NCBI GenBank assembly: GCA_016288795.1 | Contig: JAEELI010000006.1 | Location: 1-52,649 of the forward strand | Reading direction: 5' to 3' | DNA length: 52,649 nt | Origin: Caryophanales bacterium | GTDB taxonomy: Bacteria; Bacillota_I; Bacilli_A; RF39; UBA660 | Shown: piece after piece, positions 43,397 through 49,705 of the stretch | Layout of the letters: every line of letters starts with the position of its first letter | How positions within the stretch are numbered: the stretch's first letter is position 1 | The notes under the pieces: generated by a model | What the model saw: only the letters and a program-made list of their open reading frames with translations | Told to the model about the DNA's origin: nothing | Database searches by the model: none | Program-made: the position numbers and the translations under genes

Positions 43397-43430
43397 AAAG
43401 CAATAAATATTATATTTATTGCTTTTTATT
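43395..43430. terminator. Bidirectional terminator after the metallopeptidase
   Basis: 15 bp stem A5-GCAATAAATA (43395-43409) / TATTTATTGC-T5 (43413-43427), loop of 3 bases, shared with the converging CotF-like pair. Confidence 0.92.
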
Positions 43431-43664
43431 TATTTTATTAATTGTCTCTTTAATCAGAGATTTTTTTATATTATCTATTTTATACCAACCATATTCAGTC
43501 ATTTTTGCATAACAATTAGCTTGTGATTTAATTGTTTCATCTAAACCTGATTTTAAAATAGCTTGGGAATCATTATTAGAACTTTCTAAAGTTCCATGAA
43601 CATATACTTCAACTGTGCTTTTTAAAATCAGTAAATAGTTTTCCATTATTATTTGATCAGTCAT
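43416..43664 (-). CDS. CotF-like protein, C-terminal half (spore coat family)
   Basis: 82 residues, helical. NYLLILKSTVEVYVHGTLESSN and ANCYAKMTEYGWYKIDNI match the second half of CotF-type coat proteins (four-helix bundle with M-x-x-x-G-W/Y-Y). Its start overlaps the preceding 63-residue gene by 8 bases. Together the two reproduce a full CotF-like domain split over two cistrons, an arrangement also seen in some clostridia. Family membership does not prove coat localisation. Confidence 0.72.
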   Translation of the reverse strand: MTDQIIMENYLLILKSTVEVYVHGTLESSNNDSQAILKSGLDETIKSQANCYAKMTEYGWYKIDNIKKSLIKETINKINKKQ

Positions 43665-43848
43665 TATTAACCTCTTCCAAATAATTCATTAGTTTATCTC
43701 TAGTTTTTTCATGATTAGTTACTTCTTTTTCTAGAAAACTAACTAAATTTTCATCCTTTAATTTTTTTATTGATTCTTTGCATATAGCTATAATACTATC
43801 TTCATGACCAATGGCATCCTCAAAATATAATAATTCTTTGTGTGTCAT
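43657..43848 (-). CDS. CotF-like protein, N-terminal half
   Basis: 63 residues, two predicted helices (KELLYFEDAIGHEDSIIAIC and LVSFLEKEVTNHEKTRDKL). It resembles the first helical hairpin of CotF/ferritin-like coat proteins and lies directly upstream of the second half. AGGAGG lies 5-6 bases before the ATG. Alone it would be hard to classify; the assignment relies on the neighbour. Confidence 0.62.
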   Translation of the reverse strand: MTHKELLYFEDAIGHEDSIIAICKESIKKLKDENLVSFLEKEVTNHEKTRDKLMNYLEEVNND

Positions 43849-43895
43849 ATATCCTCCTTATTTATAATATGGTTTATATTTATAATTTTAAACAT

Positions 43896-43924
43896 AAAAA
43901 AGAAAGCATTAGCTTTCTTTTATT
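43896..43924. terminator. Terminator of the thiol-module operon
   Basis: AAAGAAAGC (43899-43907) / GCTTTCTTT (43912-43920) with T run on the reverse strand; it includes the stop of the lipoprotein gene. Confidence 0.85.
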
Positions 43925-44372
43925 TTGAAAAATATATATAATTATCTAACCATTCTTCGAATACTTTGGCATCTTGATATCTATCTAAATCTTCATCTTT
44001 ATCTGCTTTTAAATAATCTATTATAGTTCCTTCTTGAACAATGATTATTGATGGAGCAAATTTAACTGTTTCATAAAGAGTAGTCTTTTGAAACTCAGAG
44101 AAGGGAATAGATAGAAAATCTATATTATATTTATCCATAAATTCTTCAAAGACTTTATCACATGGGACTGGTAAAGAACAATAATTATTATAAGTAAATA
44201 AGACATAAGTATCATTTTTAAGATTATCTAAGTCTTCTGCTTTAACACTTATATAATCTCCCTTATTATAATACTTATTACTTAAATATAATCTTTCTTT
44301 ATCATCACTTTGTTTCTTAACACAACCAGTTATTAAGATAACCATGAGTAAGATAGTAATAATTTTTTTCAT
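43920..44372 (-). CDS. Thioredoxin-like lipoprotein
   Basis: 150 residues. The signal peptide ends in the lipobox LITGC (lipid-bearing C17). The mature part has a thioredoxin-like order: VLFTYNNYCSLPVPC (C65, C71, spaced CX5C rather than CXXC), a strand IDFLSIPFSEF, APSIIIVQEGTIIDYL (the cis-Pro region, with APS before the strand), and a final helix. The altered spacing means classical disulfide exchange is uncertain. It overlaps the rhodanese gene by one base and is translated with it. Lgt at 36481 would lipidate it. Confidence 0.75.
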   Translation of the reverse strand: MKKIITILLMVILITGCVKKQSDDKERLYLSNKYYNKGDYISVKAEDLDNLKNDTYVLFTYNNYCSLPVPCDKVFEEFMDKYNIDFLSIPFSEFQKTTLYETVKFAPSIIIVQEGTIIDYLKADKDEDLDRYQDAKVFEEWLDNYIYFSK

Positions 44373-45079
44373 TATTTTTTAATCTCCGTTAATGAAGAAA
44401 AATCAATATTATGGTATGGAACTTTAGAAAAATCATATTTATCAGTTCCTTCTATTTTAGTAGAAATATTATTTTTACCCTCATAGAACCAATATCCACC
44501 CAAGTTGTATATTTTATCTTTATCCCAGCCTAGTGATACCAACATTTGCTTAGCAAAGTTAGCATAACCACCAGCACCACAAATTAAGAAAATATATTTA
44601 TCTTTAGGGAATAGATATTCTAAAATATCCATAGATTCTTTATAATTTGCTACATAATTTCCATCTTTATCTAGTCTAAATAGAGTTTTGCCTTTGTAAA
44701 GGCCTGTTACATTTTCACTCTTCTTTTGTTCAACATAGGCCTCAGGGAATTCAGTTAGATAAGGATAAGGAATTACTTCAAAACCTTCAATAAATCCAGT
44801 TAAATCTCTTTCTCCACCTTTTTTCTCCCAAGTTGCTGTATCTCTAAGCATTCTTAAGTCACGATAAACTGTATCACTTCTATCTAGATAGTTATCAATA
44901 GTAGTATCATTAACATTTTTATCTATGTCGTATACTCCTCTTAAACCTTCAGATTTTTCTTGCTTAGGTAGTGGCTTTTCGCCCTTAGCATCACAAATTC
45001 TATTTACTATTATGAAACTTAAAAGACCTCCAATTAGAAATGTAATAATAGCAATTATAACTGTTTTCTTATTATCCAT
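44372..45079 (-). CDS. Membrane-anchored extracytoplasmic rhodanese-like protein
   Basis: 235 residues: an N-terminal transmembrane anchor (5-27), a linker, and an outer domain ending in a rhodanese-like active loop YIFLICGAGGYANFAKQML, with the nucleophilic Cys at 167, followed by the typical GWDKDKIYNLGGYWFYEG. Rhodaneses transfer sulfane sulfur or act as thiol-redox/phosphatase-like domains. AAAGGAG precedes the ATG. Coupled with a thioredoxin-like lipoprotein, so both act on the outer face of the membrane. Confidence 0.78.
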   Translation of the reverse strand: MDNKKTVIIAIITFLIGGLLSFIIVNRICDAKGEKPLPKQEKSEGLRGVYDIDKNVNDTTIDNYLDRSDTVYRDLRMLRDTATWEKKGGERDLTGFIEGFEVIPYPYLTEFPEAYVEQKKSENVTGLYKGKTLFRLDKDGNYVANYKESMDILEYLFPKDKYIFLICGAGGYANFAKQMLVSLGWDKDKIYNLGGYWFYEGKNNISTKIEGTDKYDFSKVPYHNIDFSSLTEIKK

Positions 45080-45146
45080 TATAATCTCCTTTCAAGGGTA
45101 TAATATCAAATATTGTTATTAATAAAAATAACTAAGGAGTTGAATA

Positions 45147-45171
45147 AGACTCAACGTTTAGTTGAGTCTTG
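45147..45171 (-). terminator. Hairpin at the end of the phosphatase gene
   Basis: AAGACTCAAC / GTTGAGTCTT, 10 bp with a 5-base loop, containing the gene's last codons. The T tract is poor, so it may be a weak or factor-aided terminator. Confidence 0.45.
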
Positions 45172-45861
45172 GTTTATCTTTTTTATTAGTTTTTTATGAT
45201 TATCAATATCTACTAGATATCCCTTAGGCACGACTGTTTTTGGTTCAAAAACACTCGTACACTCTTTATCAGTAATTTTAAAAATTTCACAATTCCTAAA
45301 AGGTCTATTTAAATCTATTCCAGTTAGCCAATAACAAAGCCAATGGTTAGTAGTCCCATGGCCAAAGATCAATATATTATCATATTCACCACTATCACTA
45401 ATATTCTTAATCTCCATAGCAACATCTTTAGTTCTATTTCTAACATCTATTTGGCTTTCTCCATTTAAATATCTTGTATTTAAAGGATCTATTTTAATAT
45501 TATTAAGAACATCTTTGGCCTCAGGGTGTTCTAAAACTAATTCTTCTTTTGTTTTAGCATAATGAAATCCTGAAGATATCTCCCTTAACTCATCTCTAAC
45601 CATTATTTTATAATTGCATCTTAAACTAGGTAAACATATTTCCATAGTTTCTTTAGCTCTATTATACGGACTTACTAATATTAAAGTGTTCCCTTTAATA
45701 GATTCTAAATAATTTGCTAACTCTAAAGCCTGTTTCCTTCCATATTCAATATCTAGGGGCATAGCACTTTCATTAGCAATTGTCCATAATCCTTTTTGTC
45801 CATTATAACTTGCGTTATTTGCAGGCGTAAATCCATGACGAATTAAGTAGATAATGCTCAT
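45151..45861 (-). CDS. Histidine phosphatase-superfamily protein
   Basis: 236 residues. The phosphohistidine motif is IYLIRHGFTPAN, followed by LVSPYNRAKETMEIC, the acid DELREISSGFHYA, and the second His in ILIFGHGTTNHW. A cytosolic phosphoglycerate-mutase-like phosphatase with unknown substrate; the chain is longer than a minimal domain. Its ATG overlaps the stop of the zinc-ribbon gene by 4 bases, so the two are coupled. Confidence 0.87.
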   Translation of the reverse strand: MSIIYLIRHGFTPANNASYNGQKGLWTIANESAMPLDIEYGRKQALELANYLESIKGNTLILVSPYNRAKETMEICLPSLRCNYKIMVRDELREISSGFHYAKTKEELVLEHPEAKDVLNNIKIDPLNTRYLNGESQIDVRNRTKDVAMEIKNISDSGEYDNILIFGHGTTNHWLCYWLTGIDLNRPFRNCEIFKITDKECTSVFEPKTVVPKGYLVDIDNHKKLIKKINQDSTKR

Positions 45862-46421
45862 AAATTTCTCCTTTTAATGACTATATAAATAATTATTAGT
45901 ACCATCCAAGCTGGAATAAAGTATAGAAAAATTTGAGTAGGATTATCAGATGCAGTTATTACAGAGTATTCTATAAATATTAAAATTCCACTCATAAACA
46001 CAAATGCCAAATTAACTATAATTGAATTTATTTTCTTATAAAAATTATTATTATTCTTTTCTATATCTTCAATTTTTTTGAAATCAACAAAGTCTCCATC
46101 ATTATTTAATACTTTCTTTGTTTTTAAAGCATTAATGATATTGATAATTCCCCATAAACCAATGATAGTGAATACTAAAACTCCAAATAAAATATAGTAG
46201 TTATTTTTAGATATAGCCATAGCGATTGAAAAAATATCTCCAATACACCCAAAAATTATTAAGGCTACTCCGTCCATTAGATTAACTGATGAATCTAAAC
46301 TAGAATCTTCAACACTATTTTCTTTTATATTATTAGTCTCCATATTTGTAAGTGGTTCTCCACATTTTATACAAACTTGACTATCATCACTATTATAAAA
46401 AGAACATCGTGGACATTCCAT
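45858..46421 (-). CDS. Zinc-ribbon membrane protein
   Basis: 187 residues. An N-terminal zinc ribbon CPRCSFYN ... CIKCGEPL (C3, C6, C17, C20) is followed by a linker and about four membrane helices. Such zinc-ribbon plus transmembrane proteins are common in Firmicutes and generally uncharacterised. GGAGA precedes the ATG. It heads a two-gene unit with the phosphatase. Confidence 0.78.
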   Translation of the reverse strand: MECPRCSFYNSDDSQVCIKCGEPLTNMETNNIKENSVEDSSLDSSVNLMDGVALIIFGCIGDIFSIAMAISKNNYYILFGVLVFTIIGLWGIINIINALKTKKVLNNDGDFVDFKKIEDIEKNNNNFYKKINSIIVNLAFVFMSGILIFIEYSVITASDNPTQIFLYFIPAWMVLIIIYIVIKRRNL

Positions 46422-46487
46422 AATTATCTCTCCTTATTATATATAGATTATATCATGACTATTCTTAAACTTAAATATAATCAACGA

Positions 46488-46512
46488 AAAAAGTAGCAAT
46501 GCTACTTTTCTC
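46488..46512 (-). terminator. Terminator of the Cys-rich hypothetical gene
   Basis: AAAAGTAGC (46489-46497) / GCTACTTTT (46501-46509), T run on the reverse strand. Confidence 0.85.
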
Positions 46513-46517
46513 CATTT

Positions 46518-46877
46518 TTATTTTGTAAACTTAGCAAACAATTCATCATCATAGTATGGTTTATAATGCTTACATAATTCTTTGCTACCACTATTTGTTT
46601 GAAACTCACCTGCACAAAAGCCATTCATTCCTTGATAGTTTTCACAATCCGGATTACATTTGTAAAACTTGGCGAAAGTGTTCTCGTTGCTTGTTTCAAA
46701 AGAAAATGCTAATAGAATTCTTAGAGCTTTATCAAACTCATCTTTTGTAACAGCACAATTATTTAAATTGTTTTCTAACTCATGTTTATGATATTCCCTA
46801 ACAATATAACATGCCTCTTTAACACTATTAGGTTGAAGTTTATAAATTGTCCTACCATAAAACTTATCTTTCTCCAT
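46518..46877 (-). CDS. Hypothetical protein with a C-terminal Cys cluster
   Basis: 119 residues, no signal peptide. The N-terminal two thirds are helical; the C-terminal part has C74-x3-C78, C88 and C102 (FYKCNPDCENYQGMNGFC, later ELCKHYKP), which may bind zinc or Fe-S. Family not recognised. On the reverse strand TATAAT and GAGGAG stand in order before the ATG. Isolated unit beside other accessory genes. Confidence 0.7.
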   Translation of the reverse strand: MEKDKFYGRTIYKLQPNSVKEACYIVREYHKHELENNLNNCAVTKDEFDKALRILLAFSFETSNENTFAKFYKCNPDCENYQGMNGFCAGEFQTNSGSKELCKHYKPYYDDELFAKFTK

Positions 46878-47101
46878 AATATAGCTCCTCTTTTGGTTGT
46901 TTATTATAGCAAGTTTTTGATAAAAATCAACAATAATTATATGTCCATGGTAAGTATTAAATTAAAATCTTCAAATCCAATTTTGTGGTAAAATAAGTAT
47001 ATATATTTTAAATGTTATCAAAACGGGCGAATATTCCAGTCAAAAATGGTAGAGAAGAAATTAAAATTATTATATGATTTGTTACGAAAGAAGGAATAAT
47101 T

Positions 47102-47692
47102 ATGGATATTGGAAAAAAAATTATGGATTTGAGAAAGAAAAATGGTCTTTCTCAAGAAGAACTTGCTGAAAAAATAGGAGTTGCAAGACAAACAATTTCA
47201 AAATGGGAATTGGGTGAAACATCACCGGATTTAAAACAAGCAAAGGAAATATCTAAAATATTTAATGTAAGTTTGGATGAATTAACTAATAATAATATTA
47301 AAGATATTTTAGTTGAAAAAACATCTAATACAGAAAAACTAGCTGGTTTAATATTAAAATTAATTAAATTTATGATTGTATTTATAATAGTTGCCCCAAT
47401 TCTCTTAGTTGGCTTACGAATTATATTTAAAAATATCTATGAACATAAAGCAGGAAGATTAATGAATATTTCAATTAGTTGCAAATTACATAATGAAGAG
47501 TATAGTTATGAATTTTTATATTATGAAAATAACGGTCAAATTAAAGAAGCGGGGGGAGATGGATATTTAATAAATATTACAGATGCTGACAGATATGAAG
47601 ATGCTTATCAAGCTCTAGATAAAATAGATGCCTATGTAAAAAATAGCGGTGGAACTTGTGAAAGAAGTGAACCAAAACTAGCTGAAGATTAA
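47102..47692 (+). CDS. XRE-family regulator with membrane anchor
   Basis: 196 residues. Residues 4-60 form a clear Cro/CI-type HTH (LRKKNGLSQEELAEKIGVARQTISKWE), followed by a linker, one membrane helix (about 85-110, LILKLIKFMIVFIIVAPILLVG), and an extracytoplasmic domain of about 80 residues with two Cys (C126, C188 approximately). It may act as a one-component membrane-bound transcription factor. AAGAAGGAAT precedes the ATG. Its target is unknown. Confidence 0.85.
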   Translation: MDIGKKIMDLRKKNGLSQEELAEKIGVARQTISKWELGETSPDLKQAKEISKIFNVSLDELTNNNIKDILVEKTSNTEKLAGLILKLIKFMIVFIIVAPILLVGLRIIFKNIYEHKAGRLMNISISCKLHNEEYSYEFLYYENNGQIKEAGGDGYLINITDADRYEDAYQALDKIDAYVKNSGGTCERSEPKLAED

Positions 47693-47706
47693 TTCTTTAT
47701 GATTAT

Positions 47707-47739
47707 AAAAAAACACTAACAATTAAGTTAGTGTTTTAA
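47707..47739 (+). terminator. Terminator of the XRE-family regulator
   Basis: AAAACACTAAC (47710-47720) / GTTAGTGTTTT (47727-47737), 11 bp, loop AATTAA. Confidence 0.9.
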
Positions 47740-47887
47740 TATTCTAAATGGCACGAGTAGTTACCTATTGTGAAACTACTTATATACAATTCAACTGCTA
47801 TAAATAATATATCATAGATTAATTTTTTGGTAAATAGGTATTATTTCTTTAACTGTAATTTTAAAATATCTACTTGCTCTGGTTCCT

Positions 47888-48487
47888 TTAAAAATCCTTA
47901 ATTGCAATCAAATTGAAGTTAAAGCATTCTAGCGTTTCTTTGTATAACTCATTTAATCCTTTGTAATCATATTCTTTTTCATCATTAATAGAACTATGAT
48001 TTGTTAATTCTGGAGAATTTACATAATTTAATATACCTTCCAATACAAGTTGATCTTGATGTGCCGCAGCATAAAACATATTTAATGTACCTGTTTTTTC
48101 TTCTGTTACTTTTCCAAATAATCCAGTATAATTTATAATACTTCTGTCATTTATAATCAAATCAATATAATCATATAAATCTGGAAGCTTAATATATGAG
48201 TAATCATATGTAACATAATCACAATTATTTTCAGTATGATGTACTATAGTTTCTGGAATCAACGTTGCACTTCCATATCTTTTTCTTGAATTAAAGGAAG
48301 AGATAACTCTTTTTTTTATGCTTCTCTCTGTAGCAGGCCACCTAGTTATATCACCAGCCACATGACAATGACAAATTGTAACATAACTATAATCCTTTAA
48401 TTTTTCTAAAATTTCTTTCAATTTTTCTTTATTATAATCAACTGAATAAAACCTTTCACTTGTTTCTCTCTTTTCAATAAATTTCAT
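47888..48487 (-). CDS. Hypothetical protein downstream of tRNA-Trp
   Basis: 199 residues, soluble. The N terminus has SYVTICHCHVAGDITRWPATERSIKKR, with a His/Cys-rich spot; RYGSATLIPETIVHHTENNCDYVTYDYS follows. The rest is acidic and Tyr-rich. No family recognised. AAAGGAG precedes the ATG. The position next to a tRNA gene is typical of acquired genes, but no integrase or att repeat was found. Confidence 0.65.
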   Translation of the reverse strand: MKFIEKRETSERFYSVDYNKEKLKEILEKLKDYSYVTICHCHVAGDITRWPATERSIKKRVISSFNSRKRYGSATLIPETIVHHTENNCDYVTYDYSYIKLPDLYDYIDLIINDRSIINYTGLFGKVTEEKTGTLNMFYAAAHQDQLVLEGILNYVNSPELTNHSSINDEKEYDYKGLNELYKETLECFNFNLIAIKDF

Positions 48488-48536
48488 AAGTATCTCCTTT
48501 GTAGTTTTTTATTATAGCATAATTTGTTTTTCAATC

Positions 48537-48570
48537 AATAAAAAACTCTAACTAAAAAGTTAGAGTAGGT
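48537..48570 (-). terminator. Terminator of the tRNA-Trp gene
   Basis: AACTCTAAC (48544-48552) / GTTAGAGT (48559-48566) with a T run on the reverse strand. Confidence 0.8.
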
Positions 48571-48577
48571 ATCTTAA

Positions 48578-48651
48578 TGGCAGGGGATGAGAGAATCGAA
48601 CTCCCAACTAAAGTTTTGGAGACTCCTATTATACCATTTAACTAATCCCCT
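48578..48651 (-). tRNA. tRNA-Trp (anticodon CCA)
   Basis: 74 bases including encoded CCA. Reverse-strand cloverleaf: acceptor AGGGGAT / ATCCCCT, D stem GTTA / TAAT, anticodon stem GGAGT / ACTTT with loop CTCCAAA giving anticodon CCA, T stem GGGAG / CTCTC with loop TTCGATT, discriminator G. A CCA-only Trp decoder, with TGA ending genes nearby, supports the standard code. Confidence 0.95.
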
Positions 48652-48717
48652 GTTCGTGAAAAGATTATATCATAAATAATATAAAAATACTAGCATATTA
48701 TAAATTAGGTGATATTA

Positions 48718-49143
48718 TTGTTAGTTAATTATACTGAAGAAGAAAAAGATTTATTAGCGAGGATTATGAGAGCTGAAGCACAATTAGAAGGAGAATTAGG
48801 TATGCTTATGGTTGGAAATGTTGTCCTTAATAGAGTTATTGCTAATTGCTATACATTTAAAAATATCAGAAGTATTAAAGATGCCATATATCAAAAAGGA
48901 CAATTTGTTGGCGTAAATAGTTCTTTATTTCAAGCTAAAGCTACTACCAATGAAAAAAGACTCGCTGAAAGAATCCTTGAGGGAGAATACTATTATCCTG
49001 CTACTAATGCCTTATGGTTTTATGCTCCTAGTCCATCTAGTGCATCCTGCAAAGGAACTTGGTATGAACAACCATTAGTTGGAAAGTATAAAAATCATTG
49101 CTTTTATCAACCTAAATATGGAATGTGCAAAGAATTATATTAA
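48718..49143 (+). CDS. SleB-like cell wall hydrolase (Hydrolase_2)
   Basis: 141 residues. LLARIMRAEAQLEGELGMLMVGNVVLNRV is the Hydrolase_2/SleB signature with the catalytic Glu at 20; QFVGVNSSLFQAKA and NALWFYAPSPSSASCKG follow. These are lytic-transglycosylase-like enzymes known in spore cortex lysis and vegetative wall turnover. No signal peptide, so it may act in spores or be released by another route. Start chosen at TTG 48718, 5 bases after AGGTGA; a GTG at 48709 overlaps that site. C78-type cysteines near the end (CKG, HCF, MCK) are notable. Confidence 0.83.
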   Translation: MLVNYTEEEKDLLARIMRAEAQLEGELGMLMVGNVVLNRVIANCYTFKNIRSIKDAIYQKGQFVGVNSSLFQAKATTNEKRLAERILEGEYYYPATNALWFYAPSPSSASCKGTWYEQPLVGKYKNHCFYQPKYGMCKELY

Positions 49144-49162
49144 AAAAATAAAATAATTGTGG

Positions 49163-49168
49163 TATAAT
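49163..49168 (+). promoter_or_regulatory. -10 box of the 36-residue protein gene
   Basis: TATAAT ends 22 bases before the ATG, with AAGGAGTGA between. Confidence 0.65.
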
Positions 49169-49190
49169 CTTTTTGCAAGGAGTGAATTAG

Positions 49191-49301
49191 ATGAAAGTTA
49201 TAAAGAAAAATTTGCCTAAGGGTGTTAAGAAACAATTTGGTAAAGTTAAAGGCGTTAAAGTTAAATTTGTTCAAAAAGATCCAACTAAAAAACATAAATA
49301 A
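49191..49301 (+). CDS. Lysine-rich 36-residue protein
   Basis: A short ORF: starts MKVIKKNLPKG, continues VKKQFGKVKGVKVKFVQ, and ends KDPTKKHK. It has 14 lysines, one aspartate and no cysteine, aromatic residues only as Phe. It carries its own TATAAT box, an AAGGAG ribosome site at the right distance and an intrinsic terminator directly after the stop, the full set of signals of a real gene. I recognise no family; it is not L34 or L36. A ribosome- or nucleic-acid-binding miniprotein or a cationic secreted peptide are possibilities, neither proven. Confidence 0.75.
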   Translation: MKVIKKNLPKGVKKQFGKVKGVKVKFVQKDPTKKHK

Positions 49302-49304
49302 TTT

Positions 49305-49333
49305 AAGAAATTAATAATTAATTTCTTTTTTTA
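49305..49333. terminator. Bidirectional terminator after the 36-residue gene
   Basis: AAGAAATTAA (49305-49314) / TTAATTTCTT (49318-49327), T tract; shared with the converging XRE gene. Confidence 0.88.
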
Positions 49334-49573
49334 TTCAAAGAATTTATCAATTCTAGTGTCTAAAACTATAGATATACGATATAAAGTATTGATTGAGCAA
49401 CCAATTTCACCTTTTTTGAATTCTAATCTTCTTGTGAAATCATAACTCTTACCAATATCTAGTGCTAGTTGCTCTTGGGTTATTCCAGCCTTCAATCTAT
49501 ATTTCTTAATATTCTTAGAAATCTTTTCCATGATTTTATCATCGAACTTAAAGTCTCTTTTAAAAGTAGTCAT
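49331..49573 (-). CDS. Small XRE-family HTH regulator
   Basis: 80 residues from the ATG at 49573, preceded by GGTGA; an ATG four codons earlier lacks a ribosome site. Residues about 22-75 form the HTH (NIKKYRLKAGITQEQLALDIGKSYDFTRRLE, then a final helix with STLYRIS-like NTLYRISIVL). It is a minimal Cro-like repressor with no effector domain. Lies between the miniprotein gene and the recG leader; targets unknown. Confidence 0.83.
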   Translation of the reverse strand: MTTFKRDFKFDDKIMEKISKNIKKYRLKAGITQEQLALDIGKSYDFTRRLEFKKGEIGCSINTLYRISIVLDTRIDKFFE

Positions 49574-49605
49574 ATTAATCACCATATATATTTTCGCAAT
49601 ATTAT

Positions 49606-49690
49606 GCCTATATTGTCCGGTAACTAATAAGTCCTCCGGGACTGCTCTAAAATTGAAATGATACCAATTATATGGTATTATTTTTTTGTA
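49606..49690 (+). ncRNA. Structured element and attenuator-like hairpin upstream of recG
   Basis: After a TATATT box at 49610-49615 region, GTCCGG (49615-49620) can pair with CCGGGAC (49636-49642), and a terminator-like ATACCA / TGGTAT (49661-49666 and 49673-49678) with seven T ends 15 bases before recG. Alternatives are a short sRNA or the leader of recG. No known riboswitch recognised. Confidence 0.4.
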
Positions 49691-49705
49691 TATTAAGGTG
49701 TAATT

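Noticed and set aside
47012-47077. 21-codon leader ORF upstream of the XRE regulator
   Set aside because: No ribosome site and no clear link to the downstream gene.
47745-47795. Second reverse-strand tRNA, because of a TGGC end like that of tRNA-Trp
   Set aside because: No T-loop consensus or acceptor pairing could be formed; only an AGTAGTT / AACTACT dyad is present.
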